Assembly: GCA_050695655.1 (NCBI GenBank)
Contig: JBOGTU010000107.1
Span: 1-21,709, forward strand
Direction: 5' to 3'
From: DATKQD01 sp050695655
GTDB lineage: Bacteria; Chloroflexota; JAJPGV01
DNA: 21,709 bases
Shown: positions 1 to 7,750 of the stretch, piece after piece
Layout of the letters: every line of letters begins with the position of its first letter
Position numbering within the stretch: position 1 is the stretch's first letter
Made by a program: the position numbers and the translations under genes
Notes under the pieces: model-generated
Told to the model about the DNA's origin: nothing
Seen by the model: the letters and a program-made list of their open reading frames with translations, nothing else
Database searches by the model: none

Positions 1-947
1 CGGTCGAAGCCCGCCGCGATGACGGTGATGCGGACCTCGTCACCGAGGGAGTCGTCGATCACCGCGCCGAAGATGATGTTGGCGTCCGGGTCAGCGGCTT
101 TGTTGATGATCTCCGCCGCGTCGCTCACTTCCTGCAGGCCCAGGTCCGTGCCGCCGGTGAGGTTGAAGAGCACGCCGCGTGCGCCGGTCATGTCGATGTC
201 CAGCAGCGGGCTGGAGATGGCTGCCTGCGCGGCCTCCACCGCCCGGTTCTCGCCCGTGCCGCGGCCAATGGCCATGAGGGCCGACCCGGCGCTGCGCATG
301 ATGGCCTTCACATCCGCGAAGTCCAGGTTCACCAGGCCAGGGATGAGGATCAGGTCCGAGATGCCCTGGATGCCCTGGCGCAGGGTGTCGTCCGCCATGC
401 GAAAGGCATCGGCCACGGTCGTCTTCTTGTCCACTACCTCGCGCAGCCGTTCGTTGGGGATGGTGATGAGCGTATCGACGCGCTCCTTCAGCGTCTCCGC
501 TCCCTGCTCGGCCACCTCACGCCGCTTGGCGCCCTCCCAGTTGAAGGGCTTAGTGATGATGCCCACAGTCAACGCGCCGATTTCGCGGGCGATCTGCGCC
601 ACTACCGGCGCGGACCCGGTGCCTGTGCCGCCGCCCATGCCGGCTGTGATGAACACCATGTCCGCGCCCTTCAGCGCGTCGTAAATCTCCTCGCTGGATT
701 CTTCCGCGGCTTTGGCGCCCAGCGCGGGGTCGCCACCCACGCCCAGGCCTTTGGTGAGCTTGTCGCCGATGCGGATCTTGGTGGGCGCTTCAGAGAGGAC
801 GAGCGCCTGAGCATCCGTGTTGATGGCAATGAAATCCACACCACGCACGCCCGCCTCAATCATCCGATTGACCGCGTTGCTGCCACCGCCGCCACAACCA
901 ATGACCTTGATCTGGGCGAATTCTTCAACGTCGCGAACTGCTTGCAT
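1..947 (-). CDS. ftsZ: Cell division protein FtsZ, 3' end missing at the window edge
   Basis: FtsZ is the tubulin-like GTPase that polymerises into the Z ring at the division site and recruits the divisome. The 315 complete codons seen here cover the whole GTPase core. A glycine-rich nucleotide loop (GCGGGGSNAV) lies at residues 17-26 and the tubulin signature GGGTGTG at 105-111. The synergy-loop segment NLDFADVKAIM follows, and the sequence ends with TVIAAGF, the usual end of the core. The variable linker and C-terminal FtsA-binding peptide lie beyond position 1. The ATG at 945-947 is preceded by GGAGGG (952-957) at good spacing, which fixes the start. The gene is last in the dcw run, 34 bp after ftsA, and is probably co-transcribed with it. 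Identity is certain; only the end is unknown. Confidence 0.98.
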   Translation of the reverse strand, partial: MQAVRDVEEFAQIKVIGCGGGGSNAVNRMIEAGVRGVDFIAINTDAQALVLSEAPTKIRIGDKLTKGLGVGGDPALGAKAAEESSEEIYDALKGADMVFITAGMGGGTGTGSAPVVAQIAREIGALTVGIITKPFNWEGAKRREVAEQGAETLKERVDTLITIPNERLREVVDKKTTVADAFRMADDTLRQGIQGISDLILIPGLVNLDFADVKAIMRSAGSALMAIGRGTGENRAVEAAQAAISSPLLDIDMTGARGVLFNLTGGTDLGLQEVSDAAEIINKAADPDANIIFGAVIDDSLGDEVRITVIAAGFD

Positions 948-981
948 GTAGCCCTCCACAGTGCCCCCTTTGCTTTTGGTC

Positions 982-2202
982 TTAGGGTAGGAACGATCTG
1001 AGCCAGTGCATGGCTCGGCCGAAGTTGTCGTGTGAGCGAGGCGCGTGGGTCTCGAACGAGGTGGACGCCGCGGAGGCGTAGGTCAGGCCCCATCGTACCA
1101 GCCCTACCGCGTTGGCATACGCGGGCCCGGTGATGGTGTCCACCAACCCTTCCAGTTCAAGCGGCACGCCCACGCGCACCGGCATGTCCAGGATGGCGGC
1201 CGCCAGGTCGGTGATGCCCTGCATTTGCGCCGTGCCGCCAGTGATGACCGCGCCGGCCGGCAGCTTACCGAGTGCATCTGAGGCGCGGAGCACATCCTTC
1301 ACCATGAGGAAGATCTCCTCGACGCGCGCCTCAATGATGGTGCACAGCTCGGCGCGACGGTAGTTGGACACGCCATTTTCGGACGAGAGATGTATGGGTT
1401 CGTCCGTGAGCACGCCTTCGGTGGTGGCGCGGCCGAAACGCACTTTCAGCTCCTCAGCCGTTTCATAGGGTGCCCGCAGGCCAATGGCCAGGTCGTTGGT
1501 GATGTGGCTGCCGCCCACTGGCAGCACGGCCGTGTGCCACACGCTGCCGCCAAGGAACACCGCTACGTCCGTGGTGCCGCCGCCAAGGTCAATGAGCACT
1601 ACCCCGGTTTCGCGTTCGGACTCGCTGAGCACTGCCAGGGCCGAGGCCAGGGGCTCCAGCACCAGGCTCACGCCGTCCACGCCGGCGCGCTCAACGCACT
1701 TCACCAGGTTCTGGATGGTGCCGCTGCCGGCGCACACGATGTGCGTTTCCACCTCCAGCCGCGACCCCGTCATGCCCACTGGGTTGCTTACGCCGTGAAG
1801 CCCATCCACAACGAAGCCGCGCGGGATGATGTGGATCACATCGCGGTTGCTGGGGATGGCCACCGTTCGCGCCTGGTCCATCGCCCGGTCGATGTCCTGC
1901 TGGGCGATTTCGTGGCTGGCCACGACCACAACACCCTTGCTGTTGTCGGACGTGATGTCCTGGTTGGCGATGCTCACGTTCGCCTCTTCGACGGCTATGC
2001 CGGACACGCGCTGGCACTTTTCGATGGACCCGGCGATGCACTGAACTGCTTCGTCAATGTCTACTACCAGCCCTTTTCGCAAGCCCTGTGAGGGGGTGAC
2101 GCCCACCCCCAGGATGCGGAGCCGGCCACCGTTGCCCGGCTCCCCTATAACGGTGCAGATCTTGGTCGTTCCAACGTCTACACCGGCAACAGTCTTAGGC
2201 AC
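982..2202 (-). CDS. ftsA: Cell division protein FtsA (actin-like membrane anchor of FtsZ)
   Basis: FtsA is an actin-fold ATPase that tethers FtsZ filaments to the cytoplasmic membrane and links them to later divisome proteins. The 406-residue product has the phosphate-1 motif DVGTTKI near residue 9, the phosphate-2 motif IDLGGGTTDVAVF near 205, and the adenosine motif VITGGTAQMQGI near 320. Its end (HWLRSFLP) fits the amphipathic membrane-targeting helix of the family. The start is GTG at 2200-2202 with AGGAAGG (2211-2217) about 8 bases upstream. Length is normal. A TATAAT box in the 134-bp gap upstream suggests that ftsA-ftsZ can also be transcribed apart from the long operon. Confidence 0.97.
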   Translation of the reverse strand: MPKTVAGVDVGTTKICTVIGEPGNGGRLRILGVGVTPSQGLRKGLVVDIDEAVQCIAGSIEKCQRVSGIAVEEANVSIANQDITSDNSKGVVVVASHEIAQQDIDRAMDQARTVAIPSNRDVIHIIPRGFVVDGLHGVSNPVGMTGSRLEVETHIVCAGSGTIQNLVKCVERAGVDGVSLVLEPLASALAVLSESERETGVVLIDLGGGTTDVAVFLGGSVWHTAVLPVGGSHITNDLAIGLRAPYETAEELKVRFGRATTEGVLTDEPIHLSSENGVSNYRRAELCTIIEARVEEIFLMVKDVLRASDALGKLPAGAVITGGTAQMQGITDLAAAILDMPVRVGVPLELEGLVDTITGPAYANAVGLVRWGLTYASAASTSFETHAPRSHDNFGRAMHWLRSFLP

Positions 2203-2336
2203 GCAGCTCGCCTTCCTGGTGCGGAGTCTGTGGCCCCACCGCGGTGTCCAACAGTGTCGCCGGCGGCCAACTCACAAGATGTTCAGTCTTCGCCGGATTA
2301 TAGGGGTCGCTCTGCGCGGCGCACGATGGCACTGCA
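2203..2336 (-). promoter_or_regulatory. ftsQ-ftsA intergenic region with a TATAAT -10 box
   Basis: This is the largest gap inside the dcw cluster. On the minus strand a perfect TATAAT hexamer lies at 2302-2297, about 95 bases before the ftsA GTG, giving an expected leader of roughly 87 nt. No good -35 hexamer is visible at 16-18 bases spacing (TCGTGC, CGTGCG or GTGCGC) and there is no extended TG. The core is therefore strong only in its -10 element. Internal promoters ahead of ftsA/ftsZ are common in other bacteria. Here the promoter call is inference from one hexamer plus position. Confidence 0.4.
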
Positions 2337-3254
2337 TCAACCGGCCCGGTAGTAGGGGGTTTTGTAGCGCATATCGACAAAAGAGGGCAGAGCGCTTTGG
2401 CCTTTCGTCTGCCGCAGGATGGCTTCCAGCTCGGCCATCTTGAAATCCAGGTTGACAGGCGGGCCAAACATGGCGATCAGGTTGGGCGCGGCCAGCACGC
2501 TCAGCCCGTTGATCCGTGAATAGCGGATCGCGCGGATTTGCAGCCCCAGCTCCTTGGGCAGCAGCAGCTGCAGCTCTTCGGCGCCTCGCAGCACGGCTGG
2601 GTCCACCGTTTGTCCCGGTCGCGGCGCTGGCCCATCCTCGCTGCCGACAATCACCTTGAGGCCGGTGGCCGATCCCTGGTCCAGCACGGTGCCGTCGGCT
2701 GCTACACGGAACACGCTGGACCCCACCACCCAGGCCGCTTCCGGCTGGCGCTGCCGTACGTCAATCTCCAGTGTCCGTGGCAGGGTGGCTCGCACCGTGA
2801 CGGACTGCACCAGCGGTATGTGGCTGAACTGCTGCTCCAAGCTGCCGGTGCTGAGTGCCAGCAGCGATACCGCCAGAGGATTGGCAGCGCCGCAGTGGAA
2901 GGTGAGTGCGCCCGGCGCGGTTGCCCCCGCCTGGCAGCCGGGTTCAACAGCGTCCACCAACTGGCGCGCCAAGCTGGGTGATGCGCCGCGCACGGTCACA
3001 TCCGCCACCTTGAGGCGGGGCGAGCGGAAACCAAACACCAGCGCCGCGCAAGCTGAGCCCAGCAGCAGCAGGAGCGAGCCATTGATCAGCACGCGGCGTA
3101 AGCCGCTCACTGGGCGCGGCAGTGGGTCGCGCCGCACGCGAATCTCGCGCGGGCGATCTACGACCACGCTGGCCGTGCGGGTGTGTCGCGCACTACCCCG
3201 CCCTGAGCGCGCTCTTCGCCGCCCCGCGGGCGCTCCTGGCGACCGTTCGCTCAT
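2337..3254 (-). CDS. ftsQ: Cell division protein FtsQ/DivIB
   Basis: FtsQ/DivIB is a bitopic membrane protein that holds the FtsL/FtsB-type proteins in the divisome. The 305-residue product has a basic, Arg-rich cytoplasmic tail (residues 1-55), one membrane segment (about 56-76, rich in Leu/Ala) and an extracytoplasmic POTRA domain starting near 82 (LKVADVTVRGASP). A beta domain follows, containing RATLPRTLEIDVRQRQPEAAWV, the usual start of the FtsQ fold. The ATG at 3252-3254 overlaps the murB stop as TGATG and has GGGAG upstream. A GTG three codons earlier (3261-3263) is in frame and would give 308 residues. Sequence conservation is weak in this family, so identity rests on architecture plus position between murB and ftsA. 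Confidence 0.92.
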   Translation of the reverse strand: MSERSPGAPAGRRRARSGRGSARHTRTASVVVDRPREIRVRRDPLPRPVSGLRRVLINGSLLLLLGSACAALVFGFRSPRLKVADVTVRGASPSLARQLVDAVEPGCQAGATAPGALTFHCGAANPLAVSLLALSTGSLEQQFSHIPLVQSVTVRATLPRTLEIDVRQRQPEAAWVVGSSVFRVAADGTVLDQGSATGLKVIVGSEDGPAPRPGQTVDPAVLRGAEELQLLLPKELGLQIRAIRYSRINGLSVLAAPNLIAMFGPPVNLDFKMAELEAILRQTKGQSALPSFVDMRYKTPYYRAG

Positions 3255-4165
3255 CACTCCCACTCTCCCAGCAGCTGCACTTCCAGCTCCAGGGGTTCCT
3301 GCACGGCTGCCTGAGCCGTTCTGATCAACGACAGAACATCGGCCGCCGTGGCGCCGCCCAGGTTGACGATGAAATTCGCGTGGCGCGCGGATATCTGAGC
3401 CTGACCGGAACGCTGGCCCTTGAGGCCGGCCTGCTCGATGAGCCAGCCGGCGGCCGCCCCGGCGGGGTTCTTGAACATGGAGCCGGCGTTGGGCAGCTGC
3501 AGCGGTTGTGACTGCCGGCGCCGGCGGTTAAGCTCGGCCGATTGCGCCAAAGCCTCACGCTGGTGCAACTGCAGCGTGGCGCCCAACACCACCTCGCCCG
3601 TTTCGCGGAAGCGGCTGTGCCGGTAGCGCAGCTCCAGCTCGGCGGCGGGCGCGGTGCACACCTGCCCATCGCGCGCCAGATAGCGCACGGCGCTGAGGTT
3701 ATCGGCCAGGCACCAGCCGTACGCGCCGGCGTTGCTGAACACGGCGCCACCAACGCTGCCAGGGATGCCGGTGGCGTACACCAGGTCGTGAAAGCCTTGC
3801 TTGATGGCCTCGTGGGCAATGCGCGGCAGCATGGCACCCGCCTGCGCCTGCACGCACAGTGCCTGATCCACCGCAACGCCGGCTGCCTCTGGTGACAGCT
3901 GGCTGTTCACGGCCGCGCAGCGGTTGTGGATCACCAGCCCGCGGAAGCCCCGATCTGCCAGCAGTACGTTGGAGCCGTTGCCGAGCATGAGCAGGGGCAG
4001 ATCGATCTCCCAGGCACGACACACCAGCTCTCGCAGCTCCGCCTCGGCCCGCGCGGTGGCAAAGAAATCGGCCGGCCCTCCCACTTTGAGCGAGGTGAGC
4101 GGTGCCAGCGGATAGTCGTCCTGCACGGCCGGGCCCAGGTGGCGCAGGATGGCGGCTTTATCCAC
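3254..4165 (-). CDS. murB: UDP-N-acetylenolpyruvoylglucosamine reductase MurB
   Basis: MurB is a cytoplasmic FAD enzyme that reduces UDP-GlcNAc-enolpyruvate to UDP-MurNAc with NADPH. The 303-residue protein shows the FAD-binding segments PLTSLKVGGPADFF, GNGSNVLLAD and IPGSVGGAVFSNAGAYG. The substrate-side segment YRHSRFRE follows, and then GSMFKNP, whose Ser is the family proton donor. The end LELEVQLLGEW is typical. The start is GTG at 4163-4165, which overlaps the murC stop by 8 bases and has GGAG 7 bases upstream. A longer reading to 4249 would add 28 residues without resemblance to MurB and would run deep into murC, so it was not chosen. murB between murC and ftsQ is a known arrangement in Gram-positive and Chloroflexota-type clusters. 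Confidence 0.96.
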   Translation of the reverse strand: MDKAAILRHLGPAVQDDYPLAPLTSLKVGGPADFFATARAEAELRELVCRAWEIDLPLLMLGNGSNVLLADRGFRGLVIHNRCAAVNSQLSPEAAGVAVDQALCVQAQAGAMLPRIAHEAIKQGFHDLVYATGIPGSVGGAVFSNAGAYGWCLADNLSAVRYLARDGQVCTAPAAELELRYRHSRFRETGEVVLGATLQLHQREALAQSAELNRRRRQSQPLQLPNAGSMFKNPAGAAAGWLIEQAGLKGQRSGQAQISARHANFIVNLGGATAADVLSLIRTAQAAVQEPLELEVQLLGEWE

Positions 4166-5429
4166 GCAGGCGCTCCAAGAGCAGCGGAGGCAGCTCGGTG
4201 ATGGTCCCGGCGCCCATGGCCACCACAATGCTGCCGGGGGGCGGGTCAATGTCCGCGGCGGCGTCCATAAACGAGGGCACGTACGCTGCCTGCATGGCGG
4301 CGGCCAGATCGGCCGAAGTCTTCTCGCGCCGCTCCTCGCGACCGGCGGGCGAATACGTGTCCACCACGATCACCTGGTCCGCTGCATCGAAAGCGTGGAC
4401 GAAGTCATCGAAATGGTCCTTCGTGCGCGCGTACAGGTGCGGCTGAAAGATGACGATCAGGCGAGCAGGCGCGAGCTCGCGCAGCGCTTGCAGGCTGGCC
4501 CGTACTTTGGTTGGGTGGTGCGCGTAGTCGTCGATCACGCGCACGCCGCGGGCCTCGCCCACCAGCTCCAGCCGCCGCCGGGTGCCCCGAAACGTGGCCA
4601 GGGCCTTCAGGGCGACGGCTCGTTCCACACCCAGCGTGCGCGCCGCGGCTAGCGCCGCCGCCGCGTTGGCGCGGTTGTGTGCCCCCGGAACCCCCAGCTT
4701 GAGGTCTGGATTCGTGGCCGGCGAGAAGGATACGGCGCGCACGCCGATCTGCCGGGCGATGGCCTGGCATTCCAGATCGTCCTCATTCAGGATGACGGTG
4801 CTTTCGGGCGCGGCCGCGAACTGCTGAAACGCCTCGCGCAGCGCGCCCATGGTGCCGTACAGGTCCAGGTGGTCCGCCTCGATGTTGGTGATGACCCTCG
4901 TGCGTGCTGACAGCTGGAGGAACGAGCGATCGAACTCATCGGCCTCGGCCACAAAGTGCGGCCCGCGGCCCAGCCGGGCATTGCTGCCCAGCTCCAGCAG
5001 ATCGCCGCCGCAGGCGATGGTTGGGTCCAGCCCGGCGGCGCTGAGAATAGTGGCGATCATGGCGGTGGTGGTGGTTTTGCCGGCGGTGCCCGCCACAGCC
5101 ACGCCCCAGCGCTGCGCCATGAGCTGGCCCAGCAAGACGGCGCGCTTGACGATCGGGATGCCTTGCGCCTGGGCGGCGCGCAGCTCGGGGTTGCTTTCCG
5201 GCGCGGCCGAGGTGGCGACCACGAGCCTGGCTCCTGCCACCTGCCGCTCGTCGTGCCCGCGAAAGATGCGCGCGCCGAGGCGAGCCAGCTCCTCGGTGTT
5301 GCGATTGCTGGCCAGGTCCGATCCCGAGACGGCGCAGCCATCCTCCAGCAGGATCTTGGCGATGGCGCTCATGCCGATCCCGCCCACCCCCACAAAGTGC
5401 ACCGGTTGGCCCGGCACCTGAAAGCTCAA
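4158..5429 (-). CDS. murC: UDP-N-acetylmuramate-L-alanine ligase MurC
   Basis: MurC adds L-alanine to UDP-MurNAc with ATP, the first step of stem-peptide assembly, in the cytoplasm. In the 423-residue reading the UDP-binding loop GVGGIGMS lies at 14-21 and the ATP P-loop GTAGKTTT at 114-121. EADEFDRSFL and NIEADHLDLYG mark the central domain. DDYAHHPTKVRASL and FQPHLYARTKDHF are the MurC-specific C-terminal motifs. The likely start is TTG at 5427-5429, a few bases past the murG stop (5437). A GTG at 5415-5417 is nearly as good, and an ATG at 5481-5483 would force a 47-base overlap with murG. No strong ribosome binding site separates these, so the start is uncertain by up to 18 codons. Confidence 0.95.
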   Translation of the reverse strand: MSFQVPGQPVHFVGVGGIGMSAIAKILLEDGCAVSGSDLASNRNTEELARLGARIFRGHDERQVAGARLVVATSAAPESNPELRAAQAQGIPIVKRAVLLGQLMAQRWGVAVAGTAGKTTTTAMIATILSAAGLDPTIACGGDLLELGSNARLGRGPHFVAEADEFDRSFLQLSARTRVITNIEADHLDLYGTMGALREAFQQFAAAPESTVILNEDDLECQAIARQIGVRAVSFSPATNPDLKLGVPGAHNRANAAAALAAARTLGVERAVALKALATFRGTRRRLELVGEARGVRVIDDYAHHPTKVRASLQALRELAPARLIVIFQPHLYARTKDHFDDFVHAFDAADQVIVVDTYSPAGREERREKTSADLAAAMQAAYVPSFMDAAADIDPPPGSIVVAMGAGTITELPPLLLERLRG

Positions 5430-5436
5430 GGCGCGC

Positions 5437-6522
5437 TCAGGCCGCCAGCCGCAGGAGCTCTTGCGCGATGTCCTGCGCGGCATAGGGTCGGGCCAGGGAG
5501 CGCATGGCGCGGGCCATAGCTGCCAGGCGCGGACGATCGCGCAGCAGGTCCAGCACCAGCGGGCGCAATTCGCCCGCCGCGGCGCGCCCTGGAGAAACAG
5601 TCATCGCGGCGCCGGCTTCCACGAGCACGGCCGCGTTGAAGCGCTGATGGCCGCCGGCGAATGCGCCTGGGACCAGCACGGCGGGCAGGCCCACCGCCGG
5701 AAGCTCGCCCAGCGTGGATGCGCCTGCGCGGCAGAGCGCCAGGTCGGCCGCGGCCAGCCCCAGCGGCAGGTTGTCCATGAAGGCGTGCACGTGGTAGCTC
5801 GCGGTCGCCTTGGCCTCGTATTCCGGCACGTCCGCCGCACCGCACACGTGCAGCACTTGCACTTGTGGCAGCAGTTGGTCCAGCATGGCGGTGAGCGCCT
5901 GGTTCAGCGCGCGCGCACCCTGACTGCCGCCGAAGACGACGAGCAGAGGGCGTGTGGGATCGAACCCCAGGTCTTGCTTGGCCTGCTCCCTGACGGGCTG
6001 CGCCAGCAGCTCTGCCCGCACTGGATAGCCGGACACCAGGCACTTGTGGGCCGGCAGGCCCACCATCGCCCGCGGCACCGGCACGGCGATGCGCTGCGCC
6101 AGGCGCGCTTCCAACCGAATGGCGAGCCCCGCCGTGGCATCGGCCGAGAAGAGCAGCGTGGGCCGCCGCTGGCTCCACGCGGCCAGGATCACCGGCACGG
6201 AGGCGTAGCCGCCGGCAGTGAAGGCTACGTCTGGCGGGGAGGCTCGCAGCAGGCGCCAGGCCTCGGCGGTGGCTGTCGCCATCTTCGCTGCGCCGCTGGT
6301 CAGTTCCCGAGGTCCGCGGCCGCGCAGACCTGACACGTGCAGCCCGATGGTGGGGATGTTCCGCTGGCTCAGGATGTGGCGCTCGATGGCGGAAGACGTG
6401 CCGATGTGCACCGCCGTCACCTCAACCCCGGCCTGCATGCGCAGCGAATCCAGCACGGCGAGGGCTGGGTACACGTGCCCACCGCTCCCGCCCCCGGCGA
6501 TGAGCAGATGCAGTCGCTTCAG
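5437..6522 (-). CDS. murG: UDP-GlcNAc:undecaprenyl-pyrophosphoryl-MurNAc-pentapeptide transferase MurG, apparent CTG start
   Basis: MurG is a GT-B glycosyltransferase at the inner face of the membrane that adds GlcNAc to lipid I, making lipid II. The family glycine loop GGGSGGHVYPAL is present at residues 10-21, and the C-terminal donor site CRAGASTLGELPAVGLPAVLVP with the following GGHQ..NA is intact. The first ATG/GTG/TTG codon in frame is the GTG inside HVYP (6472-6474), which would delete the essential loop. In-frame codons upstream offer only CTG, with a TGA further up. The CTG at 6520-6522 lies 6 bases after GGAGG within AAAGGAGGAA, so it is the best start (361 residues). It also forms CTGA, the analogue of the ATGA/GTGA overlaps elsewhere in the cluster. 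It overlaps the 3' end of ftsW by about 100 bases. A base error turning ATG into CTG is the main alternative. Confidence 0.93.
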   Translation of the reverse strand: MKRLHLLIAGGGSGGHVYPALAVLDSLRMQAGVEVTAVHIGTSSAIERHILSQRNIPTIGLHVSGLRGRGPRELTSGAAKMATATAEAWRLLRASPPDVAFTAGGYASVPVILAAWSQRRPTLLFSADATAGLAIRLEARLAQRIAVPVPRAMVGLPAHKCLVSGYPVRAELLAQPVREQAKQDLGFDPTRPLLVVFGGSQGARALNQALTAMLDQLLPQVQVLHVCGAADVPEYEAKATASYHVHAFMDNLPLGLAAADLALCRAGASTLGELPAVGLPAVLVPGAFAGGHQRFNAAVLVEAGAAMTVSPGRAAAGELRPLVLDLLRDRPRLAAMARAMRSLARPYAAQDIAQELLRLAA

Positions 6523-7750
6523 CGGCTTCCTCCTTTCGGTCGCGGCTGTACTTGGTGACGTTCAGCAGCACGCCCATGGAGGCGAACGACACCAGCATGG
6601 ACGATCCGCCGTAGCTCACCATGGGCAGTGTGATGCCCGTGAACGGCAGTGTGGACGTGACGACGGCGATGTTCAGCAGCGCCTGGATCACCAGCTGGCA
6701 GCTGATGCCGATGGCCAGCAGCGAGCCGAACGCATCCGGCGCGAGCCGCGCCGCCCGCAAGCCGCGGTAGGCCAGCAGCAGAAACAGCAGCAGCACGCCT
6801 ACGCCGCCGATGATCCCCAACTCTTCACCGATGATGGCGAAAATCGAATCCGTATAAGGGAAAGGCAGCCAGAACTTCTGCTGACTCGCGCCTAAACCTA
6901 ACCCCCGAATGCCCCCATCACCCAGGGCGATGAGCGATTGGACGACGTGATAACCGGTGTTGGTGGGGTCGCTCCAGGGGTTCATGAAGGAGCTCAACCG
7001 GCCCTGGCGGTACTTGGATTCCAGCGCCAGTACCAGGAAGCCGGCAGCGCCCAGCAGGGTGAGCGGCAGCAGTTGCCGCAGGCTGGCGCCGGAAACGAAG
7101 AAGATGGCGAAGGCGGTGGCGCCGATGACGATAGCCGTACCCATATCCGGCTGCTTGATGATGAGCCCCAGGATGAGGCACAGGATGATGGCGAAGGGCG
7201 CCAGGCCGTAGGCAAACTCCCGTACCCGCTCACCTTTGCGCGCCAGCCAGTCGGCCATGTACAGCACAAGGGTGATCTTGATCAGCTCCGACGGCTGACC
7301 GATCTTGATGTTGTGCACCTCGATCCATCGTGTGGCACCCAGGGCATGGCCGCTCAGCCCAGGGAGAAACACGGCAACCAGCAGGGCCACGCTGCCAAGG
7401 AGCGCCACAATGGAGAAGCGCCGCCAAGCGTAGTAGGGTACCCGCGTGAGCAGCAGCATGACCACCAGGCCTAGGGTGCACCAGATCAGCTGCCGCTGAA
7501 AGAAGTAAGCCTGGTCGTTATAAGCCTTGTAGGCGGCCATCAGGCTGGCGCTGTAGACCATCACCACGCCAATGCACAGCAGCGCGAGCGTGATCACAAC
7601 CAGCGTGTAGTCCGGCGCGTGTGGTGCGCTGGGGGCCCCGGCCTCACCCAGCGGAGCAGCGCCGCGCGGGCGGATGTCAACCCGCCGCCGCACAGGGTCT
7701 GGAGCGCTGCCCAGGGGCACGCGAGGGCGAATGTTCACCAGCGTGTTCAC
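6422..7750 (-). CDS. ftsW: Septal peptidoglycan glycosyltransferase FtsW (SEDS family)
   Basis: FtsW is the polytopic SEDS glycosyltransferase that polymerises lipid II at the septum together with its class B PBP partner, here FtsI. The 442-residue protein has a cytoplasmic tail of about 45 residues and then roughly ten hydrophobic segments. Family motifs include MVYSAS, QPSELIKI, KQPDMGT, LGLGASQQKFWLPFPYTDSIFAIIGEELG and LPMVSYGGSSM. The Asp in PYTDSIFA (residue 301) matches the catalytic Asp of SEDS proteins. The start is GTG at 7748-7750, overlapping the murD stop as GTGA, with GGAGG 7 bases upstream. After the conserved end (NVTKYSRDRK) the frame runs on for about 30 Arg/Ala-rich residues inside murG, an unusually long overlap. 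Cluster position favours FtsW over RodA or SpoVE. Confidence 0.95.
   Translation of the reverse strand: MNTLVNIRPRVPLGSAPDPVRRRVDIRPRGAAPLGEAGAPSAPHAPDYTLVVITLALLCIGVVMVYSASLMAAYKAYNDQAYFFQRQLIWCTLGLVVMLLLTRVPYYAWRRFSIVALLGSVALLVAVFLPGLSGHALGATRWIEVHNIKIGQPSELIKITLVLYMADWLARKGERVREFAYGLAPFAIILCLILGLIIKQPDMGTAIVIGATAFAIFFVSGASLRQLLPLTLLGAAGFLVLALESKYRQGRLSSFMNPWSDPTNTGYHVVQSLIALGDGGIRGLGLGASQQKFWLPFPYTDSIFAIIGEELGIIGGVGVLLLFLLLAYRGLRAARLAPDAFGSLLAIGISCQLVIQALLNIAVVTSTLPFTGITLPMVSYGGSSMLVSFASMGVLLNVTKYSRDRKEEAAEATASAHRRGRERWARVPSPRRAGFAAHAGRG
6523..6536 (-). promoter_or_regulatory. Strong Shine-Dalgarno of murG, deciding a CTG start
   Basis: On the minus strand the sequence AAAGGAGGAA (6536-6527) is the best match to the anti-Shine-Dalgarno in the dcw cluster. 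It lies inside the ftsW reading frame. GGAGG ends 6 bases before CTG at 6522-6520. No ATG, GTG or TTG lies within range in any frame consistent with MurG. This makes CTG the probable initiation codon. Confidence 0.75.

Noticed and set aside
4166..4249. N-terminal extension of murB by 28 codons
   Set aside because: The extra residues are Trp/Pro/Cys-rich, unlike MurB, and would overlap murC by more than 90 bases; the GTG at 4165 has a ribosome binding site.
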